Positions 32,468 through 43,958 of a stretch of DNA of 64,000 bases are shown piece by piece. The notes under the pieces are model-generated. The model saw only the letters and a list, made by a program, of their open reading frames with translations, was not told where the DNA came from and ran no database searches. Positions within the stretch are counted from its first letter, which is position 1; each line of letters begins with the position of its first letter. Source of the stretch: Selaginella moellendorffii (taxonomy: Eukaryota > Streptophyta > Lycopodiopsida > Selaginellales > Selaginellaceae); the NCBI RefSeq assembly GCF_000143415.4, contig NW_003314312.1, positions 546,399-610,398 on the forward strand, given 5' to 3'. The position numbers were made by a program, and so were the translations under genes.

Positions 32468-32529
32468 AGCCCGTAAAAACCCTAAACCCTAGTTCTTGAG
32501 CAAATGTATGTTCTTATAATGCTTCTTCC

Positions 32530-34335
32530 ATGGCCCTTCGTCTCCACCTCCTGGCCAAGCTTGTGCGTCACTGTGGAAGCGAGCGAGATCTTTGCAGTGG
32601 GCGGCGCATCCATCTCCAAATCCTCGCAAGCCAGTACCGCGATAGCATCTATCTCTCCAATCTCCTCATTGACATGTACTCCAAGTGCCTCAGCCTTGAC
32701 GAAGCCGAGCGTGTCTTCCAATCCATCAAAACCCCAAACGTTTTCTCCTGGAACATCCTCATGGCCGCCTACTCGCAGCACGGCCTCCTCCAAGACGCCA
32801 TCGCCGTGTTCCTGGACATGACCCAGCGGGACGTGGTGTCCTGGAACCAGATCCTCGCAGCGCATACCCAAACAGGAGATCTCGATCGAGCCCAATCCAT
32901 CTTCCAGAGAATGCCCCATCGCGATTTGGTATCTTGGAACACCCTGATCGCGGGACTGGCGGAGTCTGGACTTGCGGCCACGGCGAAAGAGCTGCTGGAT
33001 TCATCCCCGGAGCACGACTGCCTCACGCACAACCCCATGATCCAGGCATTTGCCCTCTCTGGGCAAATCCAAGAGGCCCGTGAGCTCTTCGAGGGATTGC
33101 TGGAGCGCAATGACGTCTCCTGGAACTCCATGATCGCGGCCTACACCGCGAATGGTCTTGCCGATGAAGCGAGGATGATCTTCGAGAGAATGCCGCTGTG
33201 GGACATCGTTTCTTGGACCGCCATGGTCACCGCCGCTGCTCAAGCCGGGGAGATCGACGAAGCCAGGAAGATCTTCGACGCTATGCCGCAGAGAAATATC
33301 ATCTCCTGGAACGCGATGATCCAAGCCTATGCTCAAGGCGGCCGGGCAAAGGAAGCGCGATCGATATTCACTGCCATGGAGGAGGAGCAACCGCGATCGC
33401 GGTCCATCCTGGCCTGGAATTCGCTGCTTCTGGCCTACTCCCTCGGTAATCTGGATCAAGCCTCCTCGATCTTCCACCGGATGAGCGCCTGGAACATGAC
33501 ATCGCTCAACACGATGCTGGCAATCTTCGCTCAAAACGGACACATCCAAGAAGCGCGAGAGATGTTCTTGGATCTGCCAGAGAAGGACGTAATATCCGGC
33601 AACACGATGATCAACGCGTGCCTGGAGCAGCGAAATCCCCAAGAAGCGAGAGAGATCTTCGAAAGAATGGAGCGGCGCGACGTGATCACCTGGACCGCAG
33701 TGATCGCGAGCTACGCCTCCGGCGGCAGCGTCGGCCAAGCCAAGGCCCTGTTCGATTCAATCCCTGGCCGCAACGCCGTGACCTGCAGCGTGATGATCCA
33801 GGCGCACGCCGAGCAAGGACAGCTAGATCGAGCAGCGCAAATCTTCTCCACAGTCCCGGATCCGACCACTCTCTCCTGGAACGCGATCATCCACGCCTAC
33901 GCGCGCAATGCCCACAGCGAAAGAGCCCTAGAGCTCTTGGCGGGAATGGTCCTGTACGGAATGCGCCCAAGCTGGGTCACATTCGTGGGCCTCTTGTACG
34001 GCTGTAGCCACGCCGGGAAGGTGCCCGAGGGGGTGTCGTGCTTTCGATTGATCGAGGAGCTCACAGCGGCGCCGCCAACGCTGGATCACTTCGTGTGCGC
34101 GATCGATCTGTTTGGGCGATCCAAGCGCCTGGACGAGGCGGAGGATTTGCTTGACAATATGCCCTTCAAGGAGGACGTGGTAGCTTGCACGACGCTGCTG
34201 GGCGCATGCCAAATCCATGGCGATGCGGAGAGGGGGACTCGCATCGCGCGGCGTGTGGTGGAGTTCCAGCAGGACGAGGCCTGCCCGTACGTGCTTCTCT
34301 CTAGCGCCTACATTGCTAACAGAGGAAGATTATAA
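32530..34335 (+). CDS. PLS-class pentatricopeptide repeat protein, truncated E region
   Basis: A single exon of 601 residues, intronless like most plant PPR genes. About sixteen P, L and S repeats can be followed from residue 40, each with signatures such as LIDMYSKC, VFSWNILMAAYSQHG, VVSWNQILAAHTQTG and NVISWNAM-type turns. It ends in an E-like block (LDEAEDLLDNMPFKEDVVACTTLLGAC..., YVLLSSAYIANRGRL), stopping where an E+ or DYW domain would normally follow. PPR proteins bind organelle RNA for editing, splicing or stability. Without a DYW domain it would need a partner deaminase if it edits. The organelle target signal is weak. The downstream sequence shows no missing DYW exon. Confidence 0.9.
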   Translation: MALRLHLLAKLVRHCGSERDLCSGRRIHLQILASQYRDSIYLSNLLIDMYSKCLSLDEAERVFQSIKTPNVFSWNILMAAYSQHGLLQDAIAVFLDMTQRDVVSWNQILAAHTQTGDLDRAQSIFQRMPHRDLVSWNTLIAGLAESGLAATAKELLDSSPEHDCLTHNPMIQAFALSGQIQEARELFEGLLERNDVSWNSMIAAYTANGLADEARMIFERMPLWDIVSWTAMVTAAAQAGEIDEARKIFDAMPQRNIISWNAMIQAYAQGGRAKEARSIFTAMEEEQPRSRSILAWNSLLLAYSLGNLDQASSIFHRMSAWNMTSLNTMLAIFAQNGHIQEAREMFLDLPEKDVISGNTMINACLEQRNPQEAREIFERMERRDVITWTAVIASYASGGSVGQAKALFDSIPGRNAVTCSVMIQAHAEQGQLDRAAQIFSTVPDPTTLSWNAIIHAYARNAHSERALELLAGMVLYGMRPSWVTFVGLLYGCSHAGKVPEGVSCFRLIEELTAAPPTLDHFVCAIDLFGRSKRLDEAEDLLDNMPFKEDVVACTTLLGACQIHGDAERGTRIARRVVEFQQDEACPYVLLSSAYIANRGRL

Positions 34336-35350
34336 ACATGGTCGGCAAAGATCATTTGCTACTTGCAGTAGAGATTGACTATATATCTTCTCACAACCAG
34401 TTTTGGAGAAGTGTGGATACCAGAATACACCACAATCAGCTAGACATTTCTCACTTCAATTTCGAATTTGCTATAGGACAACATCTCTTGTGAGGTGTTT
34501 TCTGTGCCGTATTTTGCAATATGATCAAGAGGATAAACGCTTGGAGGGAGATTGTCATTTCCGAAAAACTAGTTTCTCAAATTCAACCTTGTAGGAGGAG
34601 CACATCACAAATGTCTAGACAAAATAAAACTGAGCCAACAAGAACAAGAATAACAGATCTGTTAAAAGTAGTCTCACATGGTTTTAAGCTCTGAAAAGAA
34701 TTGGAGGAAAAAATTAATTCAACAAATCACTACAATGGCACAAGATTGCAATGCTGAAAGACTAAGAGCTTTAGCCAACAGTCAGCCCCTCTACTTAGTG
34801 TAGGAGGTTGCTTGGTGTGCTAGAGGGGCTAACTGTTGTTTGATGTGCTAAGTAGAGACTTCCTGTAAAACAACATGTTGTTTCACTCCCTCTCCGCTTA
34901 TGTGGAGGTGCACCTCCTTTTTGTATTTTCCGCCCCTCTCCCTCCCGCCCACAGCTATCACCTGACATCAGCTGCTGGAGACGATGAATTGTCTCTATGG
35001 ACATATCAGTTTGACAAGGTTTGTATTACATCATACTAATTGACCTAAGAAATTTCATATGATCTGATCAACTTATTCCAACAAACACTCCCTTCATTGT
35101 TCATTTCCAAAACATTCCTAACATTCCTTTTCCAAAGGTTTAATATAATATCACTCCAACAGACCAGTTTTGTAACTATAAAACTTGATATTTAGTGATA
35201 ACTTAGTTATTATTTATTTATTTATTTTGCACTAAGTCAATATATTTTACTAATCATGAGCTCTTTATGCAAAGCCCAATTTTGTTTATATGAATCATTA
35301 TAAACTTGAAAAATTGCATAACTAAATATATAACATTCAATAATAGTTTC
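34336..35350. other. Intergenic, increasingly AT-rich
   Basis: No gene seen. From about 34,780 the sequence has short near-palindromic stretches (for example CAGCCCCTCTACTTAGTG and its inverted match TAGAGGGGCTAACTG near 34785 and 34822) that could be a decayed transposon terminus. Confidence 0.4.
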
Positions 35351-35361
35351 ATATGGATAAG

Positions 35362-35604
35362 TTATATTATCTTGATTATAGTAAAAGTATTAATTTTTTT
35401 AAAAAATAATTTTAATGTCATACCAGGAAAGTGTTTTTTGTATCCATCACTCTTTAAAATTAAATAAAAGTTTTCTTCATCATTTAGAATTTGAATACCA
35501 AGATTACCATTTACAGATTCGCAATGGATTTCTAAATTTGGACCTACTATATTGTATATTTTGACATATTTTCTATTACATAGTATGATGGGTATAAAAG
35601 GCAA
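35362..35604 (-). pseudogene. Self-incompatibility S1-like fragment
   Basis: A minus-strand stretch reads VKIYNIVGPNLEIHCESVNG, then NLGIQILNDEENFYLIL. This fits the first half of the plant S1/SPH family (V.I.N..G..L..HC.S...DLG...L..G..F...F), small secreted proteins. The expected second half with WGTTLFYC is missing and the frame drifts into AT-rich sequence, so it looks broken. There is no signal peptide in view. Confidence 0.42.
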
Positions 35605-35619
35605 TGAAATATATATAAA

Positions 35620-36610
35620 GTAATGAAAACGAGATAAAAAAATTTTATCTATAAGAGAATTTATAAATCATTTAAAAATAGCCACTATTTATATAATGAT
35701 AATATTTTTCATTTAAAAATTTCTAAAAATTATATTTATTTTGAAAATATAGGTTCTTTTATTGATTTTGACTCTTTTATAAAAGAAAATATAAGCTTTA
35801 GCTAGCAAATAGATACCAAAAATAATTTTTTGTTTGATTTGATTAAGAATAAATTAAATACTATTATAATTAATGTAATTTTAAAGAGTAAATGATATTC
35901 TATTATTATTATTATTATTATGACATTAGTTGGTTTCCTATGTATAAGTATTTATATATATTATAAAGATAAAAACTAAATAATCTTCACAGCATGCAAG
36001 TAATTTGAACTATTTAATTTATGATAAACTTTCACGAATCCTATATCATTTATAACTTAGAACAAAAGACATAAAAAATTTATAGATAAAATTAGATAAA
36101 AGAAGTGCATTGTAGATGAAAAAATATGTCTGCTATAAACATATGATTTTGTGACAACATTTATATTGTGTTAATTTTTTAATTTTTTTCTTTTGATTGT
36201 TAGTAAGTTTGTTAGAGTTAGATGGTTGGTGTCATAGTTTGAAATACAGAAACTTCATGCTACCACATTGTTTAAATTCAATGTTATTTAAGATTCTTGT
36301 GTATTCACAAGATTGAAGTGTATATCATGAACATTTGCTTAGCATTTGGATGGGCTTATATAATGAACAACTTATAAACACTTCAAACAAAAATGTAATA
36401 AAAAACATTTTTACAATCAAAATCCACTTTCCTATTTACTCTAAGAGTTTATAGTACAAAGCCAACCAGTCTCAAGATGCCATATAAATAATAAAATTTA
36501 GATCAAAGATACAAGTTTAAGGATAATATTTAACTTTTTAACTATTATTTAACTTATTAAATTGTATGGTGCGCATGGAAAATTGTATTCATGGATTTTA
36601 TTTTGTCATT
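35620..36610. other. AT-rich intergenic DNA
   Basis: Very AT-rich, with an (ATT)n run near 35900-35920. No coding region or RNA gene recognised. Confidence 0.6.
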
Positions 36611-36617
36611 TTAAAGT

Positions 36618-37580
36618 TTACAGCAGTTTTTTCCTCTCGAAAAACACTTTCATGTGGAACGATTGGAAGACCGCTACCAGCAAGCAAAAAAGCAAGGACA
36701 GTGCACCGAGCACGACTATCCTTGTGTTCGTGGACTCGTTAAAAGCGCGCATCTCTTGTTCCCTGCCATGACAATTTCTCACAATCGATTAAACGAAGCT
36801 GCGAAACAAACGTTATCACTTACTTCTCTCGCAAGAAGAGCATCTCTTCGTGAATGGAATCCACTAGCTCTTCTATCTTTCGAAGCTCCAGCTCCACTCC
36901 CTGGAACACATCCAAGAATTGTCATGGTTCTACATTTGATACGAAACCAAAAGGGAAATAGCTTACATCGATGTGCTCGCGCTTGGCAATGTTTCCCCAG
37001 TCTTTAGCGGCAACACCAGTCTTCCAGTCGAGATCGACCGCAACCACGGCTTCCTTGGCGTCCACATTCTCGAGCCAGAAGCAAGCAACGTAAACTCCCG
37101 TTGTGCTTGCTTTGAAACCAAACTGTCCCTTGTCAACTCCCTCGGCCAGATGGAGCGTGTATCCATCTGGATCAGACAGCTATGGAAACAAAATAAGAAG
37201 ATGAGATGACCCAAGTTTGATCGTCTATCCATCACAGTTATTCCAATTACGCACCAAGGAAAGACATTGAATTGGAAACGTAAGCTAGATCTATCTCTCC
37301 AGTTGACCAAGCAAACACGCAGCAAATTTCTCCGGAGCAAAATCCGTCTAGAGTCTAGACAGCTTACCCGGGCGTGGATTTTGTGGATCGCCGGCTTGTC
37401 GAGATCCTTGGGATCGGTAACGCGATATTCGCCCAACACCAGCGCGCCAGAGTGGAGCTCCTCGTTCATGCACTTTGTGCGCTCCTTGTGGATCTCGAAG
37501 CTGAGCGATCGCGCGGGCGACACGCAGAGGAGCAGTGAGATCACAAGGACGGAGAGCGCGGCCGACAGCGCCTTGGCCAT
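36618..37580 (-). CDS. p24delta: p24-delta (emp24/TMED) cargo receptor
   Basis: Four minus-strand exons, 37580-37368, 37179-36967, 36900-36824 and 36762-36618, sum to 648 bases, 215 residues. A signal peptide (MAKALSAALSVLVISLLLCV...) is followed by a GOLD domain (FEIHKERTKCMNEELHSGAL, FWLENV), then a coiled coil (VELELRKIEELVDSIHEEM), one membrane helix (IVVLGALSLLFCLLVAVFQ) and a cytosolic tail ending FFERKKLL. The terminal KKLL is a COPI dilysine retrieval signal and the FF a COPII-type export signal. It cycles between ER and Golgi selecting cargo. It starts 144 bases from the divergent dirigent-like gene. Confidence 0.93.
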
Positions 37581-37630
37581 CGCCGGAGAGACTGCGGTAG
37601 ACCTAAAATATCGCTAAGGGCAGATTTGAC

Positions 37631-37638
37631 TATAAAAG
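37631..37638 (+). promoter_or_regulatory. TATA box of the dirigent-like gene
   Basis: TATAAAAG on the plus strand, 94 bases before the start codon at 37725, within the 144-base divergent region shared with the p24 gene. A GATCGATCGATCGCTCGCTC stretch follows at about 37679-37698. Confidence 0.65.
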
Positions 37639-37724
37639 AGAGTGGGCAAAAGGGGTAAAAGATACACAAGTTTCTCTTGATCGATCGATCGCTCGCTCGA
37701 TCGCGCTCGAAATCCTCGATCGCA

Positions 37725-38318
37725 ATGGCGGTAAGGATCGGATTCTCTCGCTTCTTGGTGCTTCTTTCGCTGGCGGCGACTGCCATGGCGGCGTGTAACT
37801 TCACAGCCGCGCAATCGTGCGTCTCCAAGCCATCGCTCAATCTCCTCTTCTACTGTCACGTCCCTCTCTCCAATGCCAGCGCCGCGCAGCTCCAATCCGA
37901 CTCTGCCCCGCTGCTCGGATCTTCCAATCCGGCCGCGATGGGCGCTGGCAGGGTTTTCGATTACAAATGCACGCCCACGCCAGATCCATCCACACCGCCC
38001 TACTGCCGCGCCCGCGGCGTCTCCTTCGAGGATTCTCGCAATGGCACCCAGATCATGGTGAGCGCAATCGCGATGGCGGCCGCGCCGGGCACGAATTCTA
38101 CCAACAGCACGACGACGATCAGGCCGCGGGGATCGATGAGCGTGGCGGGTGAGATCCTTGGCAGCGGGAACTACAGCACGAGCGCGGTGGTGGGCGGCGT
38201 GGGGGATTTCCTGGCGGTCGCTGGCGAGATCAACATCTCCACGTACAATGTATCGGGCGATGGTACGGACATGGTGCTCAAATTTATGGCCAGGATCGTC
38301 TTCCCGCTCTACATTTGA
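37725..38318 (+). CDS. Divergent dirigent-like secreted protein
   Basis: 197 residues, one exon. I chose the ATG at 37725 because a signal peptide (MAVRIGFSRFLVLLSLAATAMA) starts there; the longer open frame before it has no ATG. The mature part has LNLLFYCHVPLSN at the start, then AMGAGRVFDYKC, and SAVVGGVGDFLAVAGEINIS at the end, echoing dirigent LFYFH.T, GRAQG..Y and VVGGTGDF.LARG. Extra Cys residues (CNFTAAQSC, YKC, YCRARG) are unusual for the family. Several N-glycosylation sites (NFT, NAS, NST, NYS) support secretion. Membership in the dirigent or allene-oxide-cyclase-like fold is likely but remote; enzymatic role unknown. Confidence 0.7.
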   Translation: MAVRIGFSRFLVLLSLAATAMAACNFTAAQSCVSKPSLNLLFYCHVPLSNASAAQLQSDSAPLLGSSNPAAMGAGRVFDYKCTPTPDPSTPPYCRARGVSFEDSRNGTQIMVSAIAMAAAPGTNSTNSTTTIRPRGSMSVAGEILGSGNYSTSAVVGGVGDFLAVAGEINISTYNVSGDGTDMVLKFMARIVFPLYI

Positions 38319-38319
38319 A

Positions 38320-39120
38320 TAGATTTACCCGATAAACTAATTTATTTTCTATTACCCCGCCAATACCTCATTACTATAAATTTAAAGTGTTTAGTTCAAC
38401 TGATTCAACAATCACTATTCCTAAAATATTAGTTATAATTACTAGTTAATTATAAAATAATAATAGAAATAGAGCTAACCTTTGTTCAACATGCTAGCTC
38501 AAGAATCTTGAGGCTGCTGGAGGCTCCATTTGTGGGAATTGACAACACCTAGGTGGATCCTCTTGATCCTATATTAATTAAAGTTTGTGCAGTATAATGA
38601 ATCATTTGAACCATAAACATTCAATTTAAATCACATTCAATTACTCCTATTTTTATGCTACAATTATATTTTTGCTTATATATATTTCTTCTAAGTGCAT
38701 ATAAGGCAATCCCCCTCCACAACTATGACACACCTTATCAACCTTGCCTTTGCATATTAGAATCACCTCCATAAGAATTTATTCTTGATACAGAAAAAGA
38801 ATGGTGACTTTGAAGCCGAATAGAAACCTCTACTTTATTAGTCAATTAAGTTTACTAGAATGGAACCAATAAAATCATTGAGCTGAGCAACTTCATTATC
38901 TAGCATATATATATCTACTTGGGTAATGGAATTTAGAGACAAGTCTATGGAATTCTAAGAGAGTGTGGAGTTCTGGAGTCAAGGGAAAATCATGTAGGGA
39001 AACTTAACAAAAGAATTAGACACTAGAACAAGAGGAGAAAAGAAAGTTAAAAGGAAACAAAGAAAAGAAAAGAAAAAGATAAAAACAAAGGAAAATAAAA
39101 AAGAGATGGAAACATGAAAC
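38320..39120. other. AT-rich intergenic DNA with A/G-rich tract
   Basis: No gene seen. A purine-rich stretch (AAAGAAAAG...) covers about 39025-39125 and could be remnant element leader. Confidence 0.5.
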
Positions 39121-39129
39121 CAAGGAGAA

Positions 39130-42100
39130 GGACCACTTACTTAGACTCTAACTTAAAGCTTCCTCACCTCTGGAAAGTGCCTCAAACATAACCCAATTGC
39201 TCTCAAAGTTCATAGGGAATGAAGTGATAGAAGTGAATGTGTTGCCTCGGGGTGGTAATTGTGAGAACAATGGCTTAACAGATGAATGATGGAAAGTACT
39301 GGTGGCCAATTGTAATGGAATGATAGTGGAGGGGATTTGGCAGCTTATGAATATAGTTGAAGTTGTTGGTAACATTTATGCTCATTGTAGGAGAAGCAAA
39401 GTCGTGCAATCTTTGTAAGTATCTATTAGAATCACTATGTTCCACTGGTAGATGAATGTGGGATCGGGTAAAACATCCACCCATAGTAATGTCTAGTATC
39501 CTATGCACATTAGGTCCAACCTACTCTTAGAAATCAGCTGCTAAGTGTTCTAGATTTGCCTATACTTGTTGCATCTAGATAGTTTAGATCATATTTTGAA
39601 TTTGGCATGCTAGATTCTGTTGCTTATTGGTGCATCTGCTGTATATGGTGATGATGGATAGTGTGATGTAATGGGATCCCTAAGACCATGTGTGCATAGT
39701 GAGAAAAGTGAAGAAATGTGAACTAGGCACTGTAATGAGTGGTAAATAGTGGTGTAGCGAGTAACAAAATGAACGGATTATGACTGTGCGTGATAAATAG
39801 TGATGATGATAATAGATGGAGTGAAACCATATAGAGAAAACCTAGGAACTGTAAGTAGCAAGATGTGAAATGGATGAGCTCCCAGATGAGAGGAGTTGAT
39901 GCAGCCTTAAGGTGAAAGTTTAGGCTTGTGCTTATTCCATCCTAAGAACACCATCTGAAATAAAGAAGAAAAAGTGAAAGAGAGATGGAAAAGTAAAGTG
40001 AAAAGAAAGAAAAGAGAAGGATAAGGAAAAATCTCACAATATAAAAAGTTTGGAGCTCTCTTTTCTAGTGTGAGCCTGTGCCAGGAGGTTGTAAAGAGTC
40101 TTGAAGGAGGCCAGAGATGCTACAAAAGCTGGCTGTGTCACCCTCTAATATGTGATGTAGTGTAGGCCCAAAGTGAGTAGTATTGCTGATATGGGGAAAT
40201 TTGGAGCTGAGCTATGAGTAGTGACATCTGAAGCCCTTAGAGCATGAAAGGAAGAGCCTCCAAAGTAGTGAACTCAATCAAAAGCGCTCATAAGAATCTG
40301 GTGGTCAAGTGAAATGTCAGCAGCCACGGAAAATGTCAAGATCGCTGTGGGTGAGGCTACAGCTAATATCCTGTGGCTAGAGAGGTCTAGTGTGACATCC
40401 CAAGGCTAGAGAAGCTTCTGAAAAGAGCCAAACTCATGGTAGAGAAAAGATGTTGCATTTTCCACCTTTGACAAATAGATAATTTGCAAGCTTCTGGCCT
40501 ACATGCACCTCATCCAATTGCAATATCAGAGTGTTGTGGACCATAGTGGAGGGCTAGAGATGGTCCAAAGAATAAGTCATAGCTAGAAGCAATCTCTGAG
40601 TCACTGCAAATGTGTTCTCATCATCACTCACAAGGTCATATAGTAAATTACATGTGACCTAGAGATTTTCCTGTAAACGCATAGTTAGTACAACATCACA
40701 GATTGCCTGGTGGATATCAACTCTAAGGGAAGAAGAGAAATCATGCTCCATGGCTGCAAACTCCCTCAGCAACACAAATGCGGGTGATATTGGGTCAATA
40801 TCGAGTGAAGTTGTTTCATCTAGTGGCCAAAGTTGCATCTCTACTTCATCTAGATAGGCCTTGTGCTCCACAAGCTCAAGAGCCATTGCTCTTTCCTGAA
40901 AACTCACATGTTGATAGAGTTGTATGGAATCTCTAAGCCGGGAACCTCTCCTGTGAGGAGGCTCCTAAAGCAACATAGTCCACAACAAGAAAGTCGGCTG
41001 TGGATTCATGACTATGGATGAGAACGTGGACACTTCGGCAAATTCCCACAGGTGCTACAGTGTGATTTACAAAGGTCTTCAGCATGACTTTAGAATACTC
41101 ATGGACCTGGAGGCCTACTTGTTGAGCAAGAGTGGAGGAGAGAATGTTTGTGGCTGAGCCGGAGTCCACAAGAGCCTCTACATTGATACCTATAATTGTC
41201 AGTGGAACTATGAATGCATTGGAATCAAGACTGTGGCATTGACGACAGGAATAGGAGCTATGTCTGGGGCTTGAGGGAGTGCCACTCCACAAAGAGCCCA
41301 CATTGGGACCCCAAGTTGCTGAAACAAAGCCGGGAATTGATGACAAAGAGTGCCAAGTGTTGTTGTGATTGGAGTTGCCAGAATCTGGTCAAGAAGATTG
41401 CTTGAGTGGCCACCTGACATCAAAGGGGACCCTTCAAGCTGCATTTTAGTGAAGTTTTGTATGCATGCAGACGCTAGAGCTCCAGATATAAATGAGGACA
41501 CTGGCACTGCTGCAAATGCCTCCGGGAAAGGCAACTTGCAAGCAATGAACTGGAGGAGAAATGACTCCTGGAGTAGGTGTTATTGTGGTATCCAACTCGT
41601 CTACTACTATCTGTGCCTTCCTTTAAGCTCTAGTAGCCACCTTTGCTGTCATCTCCTCTGCCATATGAATTGTATTCACCAGAATCTACCACAATCATGT
41701 GCTGGTGGTGCTTCAATGGCACACTGATGGAGCATCTCATGGTACTCTGTGGAGGTGTCTAGGGCCATGTTGTCTATAAATGGTTGGCTCTAAACTCTCT
41801 ACTCATGTGGCATCTGTCTTTGCGGGTACAGCTCCAAATGTAACCTCCAACAACGAGTTGTATTGTGTGATTGAACCTTGCACTCCTCACACCAATAGGG
41901 CTGTTGTTGAGGGTTGTCCTGTGTAGCCATCTTCAATGCTCAAAGCTCCTCCATGAGCTTGTTCTATTGCTCCTATTGTTGCTGAAGGAGTGCTTTGTAC
42001 TCCTTGAACTCCACTAAGGCAGACTCAACTGTAGCAGGCATCTTTTCAATGACTAGCTGTGATGCTATGATGTGGGTAGAAGCATAGGGACAAGCTGTTA

Positions 42101-42540
42101 GGGGAGCTCTAGAAGAGCTCCCCTAGTGAAGGAGACACTGAGTTCGTGGAACATCTCTGACTCAAGCTCTACAGCATGTGTGTAGGCATTATGGCATCAT
42201 TGGTGGCAGCACTTGGCGACTTTCTTTTGGAGCCCAGGCTTGAGGCCTTGTACAAAGGCTAACACTCCAATAGATTCCTCTTCTATGGCTCTCTTATCAA
42301 GGCAGATCTTATAAAATGCTTTGAATTGTGTTGTATAATCAAAGACAGACTCATTCACACCTTGCCAAAACTGGAACAAGTCTTGGACAAGCTATTGCAA
42401 AGTAACCTCTTGAGAGAATGTGCTCTTAAATGTCTAGAGAAAAGTGTCAAAGTCTTCCTCCAGTACAAGTACCCATTGTCGGGCTTGGGAGAAAGCTCTC
42501 TGCCTCCTCTCTATAGCACCACATAAAAAGGTATTGAAAA
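39130..42540 (-). mobile_element. Decayed gypsy-type gag-protease element
   Basis: Read on the minus strand: a gag segment at about 42540-42197 (FWQGVNESVFDYTTQFKAFY, FVQGLKPGLQKKV), a zinc knuckle near 41930-41860 (WCEECKVQSHNTTRCW), and an aspartic protease at 41346-40933 (VEALVDSGSATNILSSTLA). A helical stretch lies at 40907-40659. Past about 40650 no reverse transcriptase or integrase could be found. Stops and shifts separate the parts. It may be a deleted element or a gag-protease derivative that depends on others. LTRs were not identified with confidence. Confidence 0.7.
40933..41346 (-). pseudogene. Retroelement aspartic protease segment
   Basis: An open stretch of 137 codons with the active-site motif VDSGSATNIL (usual form DTGA/S or DSGA/S), flanked by VPLTIIGINVEAL before and HTVAPVGICRSVHVLI after, as in Ty3/gypsy proteases. 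It belongs to the decayed minus-strand element around it. Confidence 0.7.
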
Positions 42541-43430
42541 TTTCCTCTAAAAAACGGCGAGAAGCTTAGAAATTTTTCCCCACACTTGAAATAAACAAGT
42601 GTGAAAGAAAAATTTCTCCAACTCACTTGAAATCACTGCAAATTTCACATGAAAACACCCCCAAGAAAGCTTGTGAGTAAATTTATTAGAAGAGATCAAG
42701 AAAGATAGAAATGGTGGTGTATTCAACTCATGCCATGCTTCCAAAGTTTCTACTATGCACACCATGAAGAAATAAAAGCTACATTTGCTGATTCATGCAC
42801 CAAATCCAGGAATTTTTTATGCTAAACTATGTATCTTGACGAGATCTACAAGCCCATGATTGCCATGTCTCGAATTTATTCCCCAATGACCCACAACAGA
42901 AGAAAACTAACTTATCTTATGCATAAAGAAAGGAAACTCAAGAGACCCTTAACATTTTAGCATGGCATTTAGAATTTGCAGTTGGGCACATCCCTCTTTG
43001 CTTTTAAAATCTCTTTAGCATCGGTGTTATAACTAAAACTCAGATTTCTCAAAAATTTGCTCCAAAACCTCAAGAAAAACCAAAGAACCAAGGGGAAGAT
43101 TGGCTAGAAAGCAATCCTCCCCAATGGAGTTGTGAAATGTTGAGAGTGAAGCCTCTCAACAGTGGGGAGAACACTCTCTTATGCTTTAAAACCCTGCTCA
43201 AAACATCCTTCTTGTGTGAACTCCCTGCCCTAAAAAATGGGGAAGAAGTAGGAGAATATACCCCTACACCCCAGAATTTCCTCATGCACCTAGAATATTC
43301 CAAAAATAGAATATTTTAGGGAATCTCACTCAACTCTAAGCCATCTCTTAACAAGTGACCACGGTGGGAGTAGGAGTAGGAGTAGGAGAATCGGACTACT
43401 CCCTCTCTCTCAAAATATCATGGCTACAAT
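42541..43430. other. Unassigned AT-rich sequence
   Basis: It contains an inverted repeat (CACACTTGAAATAAACAAGTGTG at about 42581-42603) and a GTAGGA microsatellite (about 43369-43390). No gene seen. It may include the leader or LTR of the minus-strand gag-protease element. Confidence 0.4.
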
Positions 43431-43433
43431 ACT

Positions 43434-43958
43434 TGTGGGGGCTTAAAAATATATAGTATGGATAGTGGGTAGGTCAAGTATGGCTGACCAACTTGAGGCA
43501 TAATCTAACTTTTGCTTGTATATCTATCCTTGTTTTGCATCCAACTTCAGTGTAAGCCTAAGTTCCACACCATGCTAATTAGTGGAGTACCCATATCCTT
43601 GCATTAGGCCACCAGTATGCTAAACTAATGCCAAACTTTGTTTAGCTTTGTTTTGCATTTTGGTTTTAATATTGGGATGCTAAATACTCTAGGACTATTC
43701 CAAGTCACTTTGTACTTCTGTCCTTTTGCTCCTTGGGTTGAACACTCAAGAGTCACTCTATACTTCGATTCTTTCATTCTTTGATTGCAAGCTTAAGAAT
43801 ATAGCTCTATACTTTTATTTAGTGGCCTAAGGCCCTGAAACTTGAGTTCCACTCTGCTATCCTTAGGACATGTGGCATATAGAGGGTTTAGGTTCTACTT
43901 TGTGGTTATCCTATGGTAAATCACCATCGGATAAAAGGTGAAAACCACATGCACTACA
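43434..43958 (+). repeat. Family B LTR, 5' copy
   Basis: From TGTGGGGGC to GCACTACA. It shares long blocks with 54888-55468 (GGATAGTGGGTAG, AGTCAC, GAAAACCA), with 52330-52690, and with the inverted copies at 10049-10365, 52968-53255 and 57383-57914. Confidence 0.7.
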
